A stretch of 64,000 nucleotides of DNA, from assembly GCA_965644315.1 (NCBI GenBank), contig CBFFRQ010000028.1:62001-126000 (forward strand), written 5' to 3'. The position numbers and the translations under genes were made by a program. This DNA is from Caecitellus pseudoparvulus. Lineage: Eukaryota > Bigyra: Bicosoecida. Below, one piece after another: positions 21,075 to 31,217 of this stretch (position 1 is the first letter of the stretch; every line of letters starts with the position of its first letter). The notes beneath the pieces were generated by a model that was not told where the DNA came from, did not search any database, and saw only the letters and a list, made by a program, of their open reading frames with translations.

Positions 21075-22661
21075 TCACGGCGACCCCACCTCGCGGCGTG
21101 CCAGCAGCAGGCGGCGTCGCCTCGTCCACGTCAGCTCCCGCGCAAGTGTCGCTATGGCCGGCCACGCCTCAGCCACCAGATCCTGCACCTCCTCTGGCGC
21201 CCAAGCAGCAGGCTCTGTCAGAGGTGGCTGAGCTTCAAATGGGACGAAGCGCGGGGGGCGCGGAGTCAGCTGTTGTATGCGCAGGTCACCGGGGGGAGCC
21301 TCGGTCGCCGCCACATAGGCACCATGTGGAAGCGGCGGCTGGGTGAGCACAGCACGTGCGCTGCCACCGCCACCTTGCACTTCGCAGCATGTCCTGACCC
21401 AATGCAGGAAGAATTCCGCGCTGCACGGCCCGACGTCAATGCCACGGTCCAAGAGGAAGGCGGCTGCCTGCGCTGCGGCATATGCGAAATACACACAGTG
21501 CGCCAGATCCATGTGCCACCTGCCGTCCCGGAACAAAGCCTCCAAGCACTTGACAGAGTTTCTCGCGCCACTGCCGTCCGATGCGGGTGGCTGCAGCCGC
21601 ACGGACGCCAGCGCCTGCAGCTGACAACCACGCAGAAACGGCTCCCGCACCGCGCTGCCAAGGGCCTCCGACAGCACCTCCACCCCACGCCATGCACCCT
21701 CCCGCGACACCAAGAACAGTATCACACCATCTATGTCGCTCGGAATGGGTGCCTCCTCCCCTTCCAACGATAGCAGCACACGCAGAAAGTCTGCTGACTC
21801 GGAATTGCTGTGCAGGGGGCCTTTCACAGCGGCAAGCAAGCACCCCGGCACCTGCCCACGCGACAAGCGCAAGTTCAAGGGAGGCGACCGCAGCAATTCG
21901 AAACACTCAACTGACCCCGCTTGGGAAGCAGCCTCCAGCGGGTGCCCCTCGGGCCATGTGTGCACATTGCCCACTTTCCCGGTCGTGAACGTCTGCAGCA
22001 GCCGACGCAGAAGACCGGCATCTCCAGTGCTCGCAGCAGCAGATACGGGCCCCAGACCAATTGGGTACTCTAGATCTGGTAGTGCCAACAGGAACTCCAC
22101 CATGTCTTCTTGCTGGCCAGCCGCGGCGCATGCAAGGGGGGTGCCCATCGTGTACGAAGCATGGTTCACGTTCAGTGGCTCGCCAAGCTCTTTGCCCAGC
22201 TGCTGCAGCCTCTCGTAGAAGTGTACATGCCCGAAGAATGCAGCCGTGTGCTGCAGCATGCCCGGGAAGCCCTTCATGGCGTCTGCACCGAGCATGTCCA
22301 AGTGCAGCTGCAGCACAGCAATGTGTCCGTGCTTGGCTGCCCGCTCCAGGCCAATGTCTGTCATCGCCTCCTCCACTTCAGGGTGCATGCCCGATGAGTC
22401 TTCGTTGGAGTCGTGGCCCCCATACAAGTCCACCCCTTCGCCCCTGCCATCTGCCAGCATCCAGCCCAGGACAGACATGCTGGCCCGGCCACACGCCGCT
22501 CGGTACGGCAACTCTTGGCTCCCATGCCACACGCCCTGAGGGTGGCCAGCCTTCACAGCTGCAGCCAGCAGTGCAGTGAAACCATCCACGTCATCCTCCT
22601 GTGCCTTCTCCGCGAGTGCTGCCACCACGGCCTCCTCATCTGTCATGTCCACACCAGCCAT
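21075..22661 (-). CDS. Ankyrin-repeat-type protein
   Basis: Single exon, 528 residues from the first in-frame ATG at 22661 (a longer frame upstream has only a non-ATG start). The middle (about residues 95-300) consists of helix pairs with recurring Ala-Ala-x-x-Gly-His/Asn and Leu-x-x-Leu segments, spaced about 33 residues, as in divergent ankyrin repeats. These are the type found in large protist ankyrin families rather than consensus animal repeats. The C-terminal 200 residues have no recognisable domain. It probably mediates protein binding; no partner can be named. It is convergent with the LEA2-like gene with 5 bases between stop codons. Confidence 0.55.
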   Translation of the reverse strand: MAGVDMTDEEAVVAALAEKAQEDDVDGFTALLAAAVKAGHPQGVWHGSQELPYRAACGRASMSVLGWMLADGRGEGVDLYGGHDSNEDSSGMHPEVEEAMTDIGLERAAKHGHIAVLQLHLDMLGADAMKGFPGMLQHTAAFFGHVHFYERLQQLGKELGEPLNVNHASYTMGTPLACAAAGQQEDMVEFLLALPDLEYPIGLGPVSAAASTGDAGLLRRLLQTFTTGKVGNVHTWPEGHPLEAASQAGSVECFELLRSPPLNLRLSRGQVPGCLLAAVKGPLHSNSESADFLRVLLSLEGEEAPIPSDIDGVILFLVSREGAWRGVEVLSEALGSAVREPFLRGCQLQALASVRLQPPASDGSGARNSVKCLEALFRDGRWHMDLAHCVYFAYAAAQAAAFLLDRGIDVGPCSAEFFLHWVRTCCEVQGGGGSARAVLTQPPLPHGAYVAATEAPPGDLRIQQLTPRPPRFVPFEAQPPLTEPAAWAPEEVQDLVAEAWPAIATLARELTWTRRRRLLLARREVGSP

Positions 22662-23023
22662 GCTGCGTGCGGAAAATGCCCACCACCACGCCAACCAAAC
22701 GCCCTACAGCACAGCCCTCCAGCGCCTGGGGCTCGCGGCAGTCCAAGTCGTGTGCTTTGACAACCGTATGCATGCAGACCGATCCCTTGTCTTTTCACAC
22801 CAGTGCTGGACAACGTGCTTGTTGTCATTGAGTTTGACATTGACGAGCTGCTGTGTTTCTCGTGCAGCGCCCACACACTGCAGCTTCCACAGCGTCCAAA
22901 CCACACCACGCAACACGCTCGCTGCATTGACACAGTGTAGGCCTGTAAGGGCCGTGAACGGGCAACGGGGGGCAGGTGGTGCAGCCAGGCAAGTGGTCTG
23001 CGCCGCCTCTGGCGCCCCCCCCC
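22662..23023. other. Intergenic region
   Basis: These 362 bases lie upstream of the ankyrin-type gene and downstream of the next minus-strand gene. Nothing beyond short chance frames is visible. Confidence 0.4.
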
Positions 23024-25570
23024 TCAGCTCTCTTGGTAGATGCCCGTCAGGACGCCAGCCGCCTCAAAGTCCACAGTGTTCTGGCTCATCTCGCTACCAG
23101 CACGGGACAGCTGCCGTGTGCGTGTCTGGCGTGGGTGCAAGGAGGAGGGCGGCGCGTCATCCGCCCCTGTCCCCAGGACCTCCTGCGGCAGGGCAGAGGA
23201 GGGGGACGGCTGCAGGTTGGCCAGGCCGCGAGAGGAGGGCAGGGCGACGGAGATGCCGGGCAGGGCAGGGCCCCGCACGGGTTTCCACACGCCGCCCCGC
23301 CACTGCCCCCGTGCCGCAGTGCCCACCGGCACAGTGGTCAGGGGCAGGGCTGACCCGACGGCGTCCTCCCCCCCATGAGGCACGCTGCACGCCGGCGATG
23401 CCCCGCTGCTGCCCTTGGCGCTGCTGCCCCTCGTGCGTACACCCGAGCCGCTGCGCTTGGCGCCTTGGGCCAGCAGGGTGTTGCGTGGGTGCACCACCAG
23501 GGGCTGGGGCTGCACGGTGCGAGGGGACACCCGGAAGCTGCCCCAGCCCTTGCGGCGGGAGGCCAGAGTGCCCCGTCCCCGGCGTGGCACGTGCAGTTGC
23601 GCGGCACTGAGGGGGGGCGGGGACGCCGAGCGGGCTGAGAGGACCACCTTGGGGTTGACGTTGGCGGGCGTGGCGACGTCGCTGTCATCCTCCCCGCGGA
23701 AGCGCTTGGAGGTGGGCTCGCCAGGTGTGGGCAGGCCCGGCAGTACTAGGGCACTGGGGTTGGGGTTGCGGGTGTGCTGTGGTTGGGCGAGGTGGGGGGA
23801 CGCCGGCGCGAAGCCGTCCACCGCCGTGGCCAAGGCCAGAATGCCGCCCGCCGCCTGTACGGAGGGGGAGGCGGGGCCGTGGCCCCATGCCGCCGCCGCA
23901 CTCTCCAGCATGGTGGGCCCACGGCCCCGCCCACGGTCCTCCTGCACCACGCCCACCCGCAGGGGCGCCGGGCGTCCGGACTTGGCCCCCGGCTTGGAGG
24001 GCGGGGAGAGCAGGGTGTACTGCAGCTTGTGGGGGGTGGTGGTGGAGGTAGGGGCAGCGTGGGGGTCATCCTCCTTGTGGGAGCTGCTGGGCTTCATGCC
24101 ACTGCTCCCCTCGGCCGTCACGGACACCGTCTCCAGCGGCACTGGCACAGTGAGGGGGGAGGTCACGGCAGAGCGCGAAGGGGACACGCCCGCCACGACA
24201 AACTGCTTCCCATCCTGTGCGCCCACGACACAGGGCGTGGCCCGGCTGAGGCGTGCGGAGCCGATGCCACTGCTGGGCGTGGGGTGGGTCAGGGTGGAGC
24301 CGGGTGTGGAGGGCAGCAAGTGGGGGGGGCGGCCAGCCCGCTGCAGCGTGCGCTGCTGCGCAGCAGCCACAGCTGTCGCCTGCGCCGTGAAGGATGGGGA
24401 CATGAGCGGCAGCATGTTGGCTGCCACGGCCATGACAGCCGCGTGCTGCGCCGCCAAGGCCGCCGAGCTGGTGGTCACGGCGTACCGCCTGAGGCCGTTC
24501 TGCTGCAGCACCCGCACGTCAGTGCCGTGGAAGGCGCCAGAGTGCGTGGCTTGATCGTGCAGAGGCTGGAAGGCGGCCTGGGAGGGCGCTGCGAAGCCGG
24601 GGCCGCCCTGAGGCGTCGCGTTGACTGCCTGAGGCCCAGGTTCAGCGGCGCTGGCGGGCGTGGCCACTGGGCGGCGGCTGGCGTCATGGCCGGCAGAGGG
24701 CGGAGGGGACTTGGCGGAGAACTTGACCTGTCCATCGGCGGGCGCAGGCCGCGGCCCTGGCTTGGCGTGGGCAGGGCCGCCGCTGGCCAGCGGCACCAGG
24801 CGCTCCGCATCCAGCGCCGCGATGAAACGCAAAAACGTGGCCTCACGCTCCTCCTGCGCACTGGCCAGGCTCGCCGCGCTGGCGGGCGCATGCTTGGATG
24901 GGGAGTACTTTTGCTGTGAAGGGGGGGTGGCAGGTTGTGCAGTGTTTGGAGGCGGTGCTGGTGGAGGTCACAGGCGTAGCACGCTCAAGCCAACCTGCAA
25001 CTGCAGTATGGTGCGGTCAACGCTGCAACATCAGCTTGCAAGGCAAGAAGGGGGCTGACAGACCATGAGTGAGCATGGGGTGCACGCAGGCTTGTCGAAG
25101 CGCTTGCTTCGGAGCCATCCGAGCCAGTGCAAGGACAGGGTGTGCCGGGTGCAAGGGCAGCGTTTCACCCAGAGCGCTGCCACCCAAGCACCAGTTGACG
25201 TTGACCCTCGCTGCAACATGACATCACGTTCCGGGCACAGGAAGCGGCACAGGCTAGAATGCAGGCCACTCACCTTCCCCAGTGACTGGCCACGCGCCGA
25301 ATACTTCTTCGTGACCCGCAGGGGGTTGCTATTCGTTGCCTCGGCAAGAAGCCCCCGGAGGGACGTGGCAGGCGGCAGCGGCAAGGTGCCCGCTTCGAAC
25401 TGGGCCAGCAGGGCATCCGCAAAGAGTTGCTCGGGGGCAGACCACTTGCCTCCTCGACTCTTGTCACCAGACAGCACCGCCTCGCACGCGTCTGGGAACT
25501 GCGCCTCGACACGCTCAAGGAATGCGGGAGACAGCAGCGCACAGAGCACATGCTCCCTCTGGCGGCTCAT
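23024..25570 (-). CDS. Unrecognised basic Ser/Pro-rich protein with conserved-looking N-terminus
   Basis: Two exons, 25274-25570 and 23024-24913, joined phase 0, give 728 residues. The start at 25570 is the first plausible ATG. The first 100 residues look globular: alternating helices, then a basic motif Asn-Pro-Leu-Arg-Val-Thr-Lys-Lys-Tyr...Leu-Gly-Lys that ends exactly at the splice site. A charged helix follows (about residues 115-140). The remaining 580 residues are low-complexity and basic, rich in Ser, Pro, Ala and Arg, with several Ser-Pro and Thr-Pro sites, as in cell-cycle-regulated nuclear proteins. I do not recognise a family. The acceptor could be shifted by two codons (24913 or 24907). 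Confidence 0.5.
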
Positions 25571-26104
25571 GATGCGCACAGGGCCAGCACAGCCGGCAAC
25601 ACCAGGTGTGCGTCGCACAGTAGTCACTTCTGTCGCACAGCAATGTGCTCAGGCAAGCGCTCGCAGCTGCACGGTGCAAAATGGCTGGCCCACGGCAAAA
25701 CGCGGAAATTGAGAGCAGCTTCCGCACAGGGCGCTGCAGTGCACCAGTTGCTCAGCCGCGACCCAGGCACGCACGCACGATGAGCACATACGGCTTAGGC
25801 CCACATGACGTGCATGAATTGGACCTTGCGTGTGTTTTGTCGCAGGGCTGCAATGGACCGCGCCGGGGCGCGGTTACCGTCGTTCAGAACAGGGTTGACG
25901 TTGCGGTGCAACAGTGACTTGCCTGCCTTGTCCACCAAACCGCCGCGCCACACCGGCAGCACTGCCCCTGGACATGCCTAAGAGTCCATCACATACAATT
26001 GCATGCAGTGGAAGGGAAGGTATGCATCGCCCGGGGCAAGGCACGGTGGAAGTGTTGTGGGGTGCGTTTCGCTCCTCTTGCACCGCCTGCCGGGCGCGGA
26101 TGCC
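25571..26104. other. Intergenic region
   Basis: These 534 bases lie between two minus-strand genes (upstream of the Ser/Pro-rich gene, downstream of PRPF4). I see only short chance frames and no RNA gene or repeat. Confidence 0.4.
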
Positions 26105-28210
26105 TTAGAAGTCGAGCTCCTCTGGCTCCCAAACCTTGATGAGCTTGTCAAATCCTGATGACACAAAGTGCTTCTCAGTCGGGTCAATGTCTGCGACGCG
26201 GGGGTTGCAGAAATCGGTGAGCCGCCCTGCCGAGCCTCTGCAAGACAAAGAAACGCACCAACGCAAGTGATCTTGTCCTCATGCCCGCGGTGCACGCTGA
26301 TAGCGGTCCAGTCGCGTGCACTCCAAGTGCGGATTAGCCCATCATAGGCTGCTGTGACGAGATACGCGCCAGAGACAGGCGCAAACCTGTGAGGGGAGGG
26401 AACGCAGTGGTGTGCAAAGGGGCTGTCTGCGCTGTGCTCTGCGGCAGCCGGCTCACTTGACGGTGGAGATGAGGCGTGAGTGCGCCGCGATGCTGTACAC
26501 GATGCGCTGGGCCCGCAGGTCCCACACGTTCACTGTGTGGTCGTCCGACCCCGTTGCCAGGTTTACACCGTTGGGGGACATGTCCAGAGCCAGCAGCTGC
26601 GTGACGTGGCCCTTCAGCGTCATGACGCTCTTGCCACTGCGCAGGTCCCACACGCGGCCAATGCCACCCAAGTCACCCGTGGCCACCAGAGACCCGTCGG
26701 GATGAAACGCGACTGGATACACTTCACGTGCGTGGCCCTGTGCGCGGGGGGGGGGTAAAGCGGGGTGTGGTGTTGCTGCGCACTGGCGCCTTACGCCAGC
26801 GCACGCACGTCTTGGACCAACAGCTCTGCCTGCGCCTCCACGTCCCACAGGCGCCAGGTGTAGTCAAATGAAGTGGACGCCAAGTGTCGTCCTGCCGGGT
26901 GCCACGCCACCCGAGCGAGGCGGTCCCGGTGTCCCTCCAACGTCGCCACGGCCTCCTCCTGCCCCGCGTGCCACAGTTTCACACAGCCGTCTGCTGCCCC
27001 AGTCGCCAGCTGCACAGGCGCACTGCCACTGGGGGGGGCGGTGTCCGCCCCGCCCCCCTCCAACGCCACATCGCCCTCGTCATCCGCTACGGGAGGGGGC
27101 GGCGCCACCACGGCACCTGGGCGCCAGGCGAGCGTCACCACTCGCTCGGTGTGGCCACGCAGGGACTGTGTGGCCGTCAGTGACTCACGGCTCCACACCT
27201 TCACTTCACCTGACCAGGAGGCAGAGGCCAGTGCGCCGCCACAGGGGCTGAAGCCCACAGCGGCAACTGTGCGGCGGGCATCACCCGGGAGAGAGGCAGC
27301 CGGCTGCAGGGTCTGCAGGCGTTTGAAGGTCTCCAGCACAGCAGTGTCCTCTTCCTTCGCCAGGGCGGCTGCGTTGGGTGCGTTCGCACGGCCACGCTGC
27401 GCGGCCAGCCGCGCCTGAGCCGCTTCAATCGACCACTTGCCAATGTCCACGCGAGCCTCGATGAGCGAAGGCGAGGCGTGTGTGTGCACGACAGTCGTAC
27501 GAGCTGGCCCTGTGGAGCCTGTTTGGGGCTCCGCACTGGCCGGCCCCGTGCTGAAGCTGGACAACGGCGCCTCGCCGTCGATCTCGCGCTGGGCCAATAG
27601 CAAGCGCAGGCGTTCCCTGCGGTCCCCCACACGCTCACCAAACAGTGTTATGGGGTGGCCCATGCTTCGTAGCACGGAAATGACTTCTGCCGGGTCAGTT
27701 GGCACGATGACTGTGCGCGCAAGGCGCTCTGCCTCGACCTGCGCATGGGAGCAATGCCGAAACTCCTGCGTAACGCAAAGACGCTGCGCTTGCCTCGCCT
27801 GCACGCCGACACACCTTGCGCAACAACTCAGCATGACGCGCTTGAGCTTCCAAACTAGACTCGGACAAGCCTAGAGTTGTCGTTCCTGTGAATGGCGCAG
27901 CACGTAGCTTGCTATGCCCAGCCGCCGAAAGTCTGGCCTGGCCTGGAAAAACACACCTGCACTCTGCAGGTTGATGTTGCCTGCGTCGATGCCTGCCTGC
28001 ACAGCTGCCGATCCCCGAACGTCCTGCGAGGTGATCAGCGATTCTTGCCGTTGTGGCACTGCCTGGTGCCGCGCAACCTGCTCGCTCGCGCACCTGCGTC
28101 GGACCCCGCTGGCCTGCGCTGCTCCCGGCACTTGCCTGCGAAGCCAGCGCCTCGCTTGAACTCTCAGCGACTCGAGCGAGACATGTACACACGACACTGC
28201 AACGCACCAT
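26105..28210 (-). CDS. PRPF4: U4/U6 snRNP protein PRPF4 (Prp4), SFM + WD40
   Basis: Well-supported exons, in order: one ending at 27957, then 27815-27885, 26809-27738, 26457-26737, about 26259-26386 and about 26105-26236. The splicing-factor motif is diagnostic: Val-Pro-Thr-Asp...Leu-Arg...Gly-x-Pro-Ile-Thr-Leu-Phe-Gly-Glu...Asp-Arg-Arg-Glu-Arg-Leu (bases 27590-27720). It is followed by seven WD40-type blades with Trp-Asp endings, finishing Lys-Val-Trp-Glu-Pro-Glu. PRPF4 binds PRPF3 and the cyclophilin PPIH on U4/U6 in the tri-snRNP. Two parts are weak: the 5' exon (an ATG at 28210 is proposed but needs a very short intron to reach the later frame) and the last intron, which is only 17 or 23 bases if the frame is to hold. 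Confidence 0.8.
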
Positions 28211-28510
28211 GGCTCCTCCTGCACTGAGCTCCCGTGCTGCAACTGCTGCCGTTGCTGCGCTTGCTCCTGTCACGTCTCCGGCTGTGCCCAACAACAAGGC
28301 AACAGCGGACACAGTCCCGGCAGCACCACAGATGCCCACAGGCCATCAACACCCGGGGGAATCAAACAGATGGATTTTACTCCCGCGTGGGTCGCACTAT
28401 CTGTGTCATGGCAGTGACGACGCCTGAGGGGGGGTGGACACCCACGCGCTCGTCCCAGGAAAATGGGACTTGCACAGAACCTGTGCAATACTGCCGGGCA
28501 CGTCAAAAGC

Positions 28511-28614
28511 AGGGATCTCAGGGGGGTCCGGGAAGCTATTCCCGCACCTTTTTTGCCAAGATACCGGACACCCCAACCTGAGGGGGGGTGCCCCCCTTGT
28601 GGACCCCCCCCCGT
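28511..28614 (+). repeat. Island repeat copy 1 (left flank of NTPase gene)
   Basis: About 100 bases that align along their whole length with 36105-36207 in the same orientation, roughly 85% identical by eye. Shared landmarks: AGGGATCTCAGGGG, TCCGGGAAGCTATT, CCGCACCTTTTTTGC, CCGGACACCC, and a G-run followed by TGTGGACCCCCC. It lies 2.6 kb before the NTPase gene. Confidence 0.8.
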
Positions 28615-30358
28615 CAGCCTCCCGCGACACCACCCCCGCCCTAACACCAATACCCGCAGCCCCCAAAGCTCGCAACACCCGACACCACTGAGATTGACCT
28701 CCCCCCCGGCATTTCTATCATTTCTGGGCGGGAAGCGGGTGCTGGGACTGACTTGCTGGTGGCAGGCAGGCTTGCAAGCAAGGCTCTGCGAGCCTTTGGG
28801 GAGCCTGCCGTCCCACTCTCTGGGCACCTGACGAAGTGAGGGGTGCAACACCATGGCCCCAAATTAACCCAACCGCACCAGCTTCAACGGCATCTCAGCA
28901 CAGCACCCCTGGCCTGTACTGCATGGCCTGCCCATCACTGTTCCCGACGGGCGCTGGCGAATTTACTCTTCGACAGCCCCACCTCAAGATCCCAGTCACG
29001 GAGGCGGATGCGATCCCCCACCTGCTTTTCGTTGCCCATCGCAACACACACGGTCGCTGGGTATACCCAGCCCAACAGCACCCTTTTCTTGCCTTGCTCG
29101 CCTTTGACAACGTGCGAAGGTATGCGGCGTTTGAGGCTGGCCCGCACGACAGAGAATCCGGTGTTTTGTTTTTGCCCACGCAACGAACTTGCATCGCCTG
29201 TGAAGCCACCCACAGCGCCCATCCGACACCCCACCCAATAGACTTACCCCACTGCCGGCCACCATTCACGTAATGCACTCGTTCTGGGCTGGTGGGATAC
29301 CTTTGCCTGGCAAATTGGATCGAGTGCGGGTATCAATGTCTCTTTGGCGGAGGGATGTGCTCCAGTTGCCTCTTCACGCGAAAACTATAGGCACTGGGAA
29401 AGGAGTCTTGATGTTTGTGATGCAATGTTTAACGGCCTGGTCGCGCTCGCCACCATATGGTGGGTGCAGGACGACAAGGTGTGTGGCAGCCAAGCTCAGC
29501 GCCAGCCTTCACATTTTGCTGGCAAGGGCACACGGCGCGAAATTCACAGTCATTGCCCATCGCGAGCAGGTCCGCAGAACTTCGGGTGCCTGGCCACATG
29601 TTGTGGATATCATGCGTCACTCCCCTGTGGCATTTCTCTGAGATCCGTCGGGACAGACGCCCCTTGCAAGCTCCTGGCACCCTCCACTTCTTTCCTTTGG
29701 AGTGACTCGCATGAGCCGAGGAGGGTGGCCACTGCACGCTGGGCAACGCCTTCAAACAGTGTACTCCAAGCATGCCTGGACCTTGGCAGGGCTGGGCTGG
29801 TGCGCTACGTGCACAGTCCTGCCACTGTGCACGGTCACGCTGACTTCGATGCGCAGCCTCAGTGCGCGGATGATCCAGTTTGAAAGGTCTCACAACTTGG
29901 CAAGGTGTGGCCGTCTGGGCTCCAGGGCATCAGCTTGCTGGGGCATGGGCCAGTGCAGGGCGGGGAGGGACGTTGCTGCTCTGGCCTTGTGCTGGATTTG
30001 GCTGGGAGGCCAGGTGGTTGGACACCCAAGTTGACGGGCTGCTTGTAGATGGGGTGACGTGTACTGCTTGGACAGTGAGCCAACAAGAGCAGCTGGTGGC
30101 TCTTGCGCAGTTCGTGGGTCTGGGGCTGCCTGGGTCAGCTGTCATGGCGAGGCTGCCGCTTCAGGATGCTGAGGAGAAAGCACGTGGCCAGCTGTGTCAG
30201 TTTGGGGCACTCCATGAACAGCCGCTGTAGGTCGCATTGACTGGGCGAGGTCGGCAAGCTGGGCTGTGGCACCACACATGCTTGGCAGCTACTGGCCTGT
30301 GGGGCCATCAAAAGGATAGGGCCTGACGTGGAATGGGCATTGTGCGGACAGATACGCT

Positions 30359-30508
30359 GTGTGGTATGGTATTGAAGAGAAGCCGCTTGGTGGTCTGCAG
30401 TGTTCGGAGCATGACTGGGGCAGTGGCTGACCTCCGTGCAAGCGTGCTGGTTCGCAGCCTGGCCCGCACTGCACGAGCTGCACAGCTCAGCCGCACTTTC
30501 GACAGCAT
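30359..30508 (-). other. Orphan frame resembling an organellar presequence
   Basis: From an ATG at 30508 the minus strand reads about 50 codons rich in Arg, Ala, Ser, Thr and Leu with no Asp or Glu, the composition of a mitochondrial presequence. The frame ends soon after, with no attached domain. It may be the first exon of a lost paralogue of the NTPase gene, which starts with a similar presequence, or chance. Confidence 0.25.
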
Positions 30509-31217
30509 GTCCCCATGCAGCTTGTGCGGTGGACTGCTGTTGGACTCGGTGTGTTGCGGGGTGTAGCGCGGGATCCGCCAATCATGGTGGGCGAGTCCGT
30601 CCACATCATGGCCACGGCAGCTTGCTCGCTGGAAGCTTGCAGGCCTGTTGCTCGCTGTGTCGGTGTGCGAGAGGTCCACATGTATGAGAGTGTGCACCTC
30701 ATGTTGAATGCCGCGTGGGGGGCTTCAGCGTGGTTTGGCGCTTGACCGTTTGAATGCTGAGATTGACTTACTTCACCTTCATCCGCGCAGTGTGCAGGGG
30801 GTGACTGGAGCGAAGGACGGGGCAGTGGTTGCTGGAATCTCATGGATCACGTTGTTCGACTAGTCTGCTACTCCAGGCGCCGCGATTCTCCCTTCGAGGT
30901 TTGGTGGTGCATTCTTGGCGTCTGCACTTTGAGACGCATTTTTACATCATTCGCGCACATCGAATAGCGCCCATTCATGTGCCAACTGGCTTGCTAGGGC
31001 TGTGTAACAATGGTAAGCAAGAAAACAAACAACACACATGTTCCCACAATTCAAATAGCACAGCCTGTGTACTGCACGCTCTGGGCATCGTGTTGAACCT
31101 TGCCTCACCTCCGCTCTGTGCAGCTCTGCGCTGCTCAGAGTCGGCACACTTCCGCACCAGGGCGACCTCGAGGACTGAGCGAGCACCGTCGGAACCTGCA
31201 CACCTCGACGGCGTAGC

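Larger units (their letters stand above)
28211..31217. other. Gene-poor left arm of the island
   Basis: About 3 kb without a supportable gene. The base composition shifts here to visibly more A+T than the flanking blocks. It contains one copy of the GC-rich repeat (28511-28614) and a short minus-strand frame at about 30359-30508 that resembles a targeting presequence. Other frames are short and unlike known proteins. Decayed mobile DNA is the simplest reading, but no transposase motif is visible in this arm. Confidence 0.45.

Noticed and set aside
28836-30230. Several 80-190 codon frames on both strands of the island's left arm
   Set aside because: Mutually overlapping, no shared composition or motif, no splice-joined continuation.
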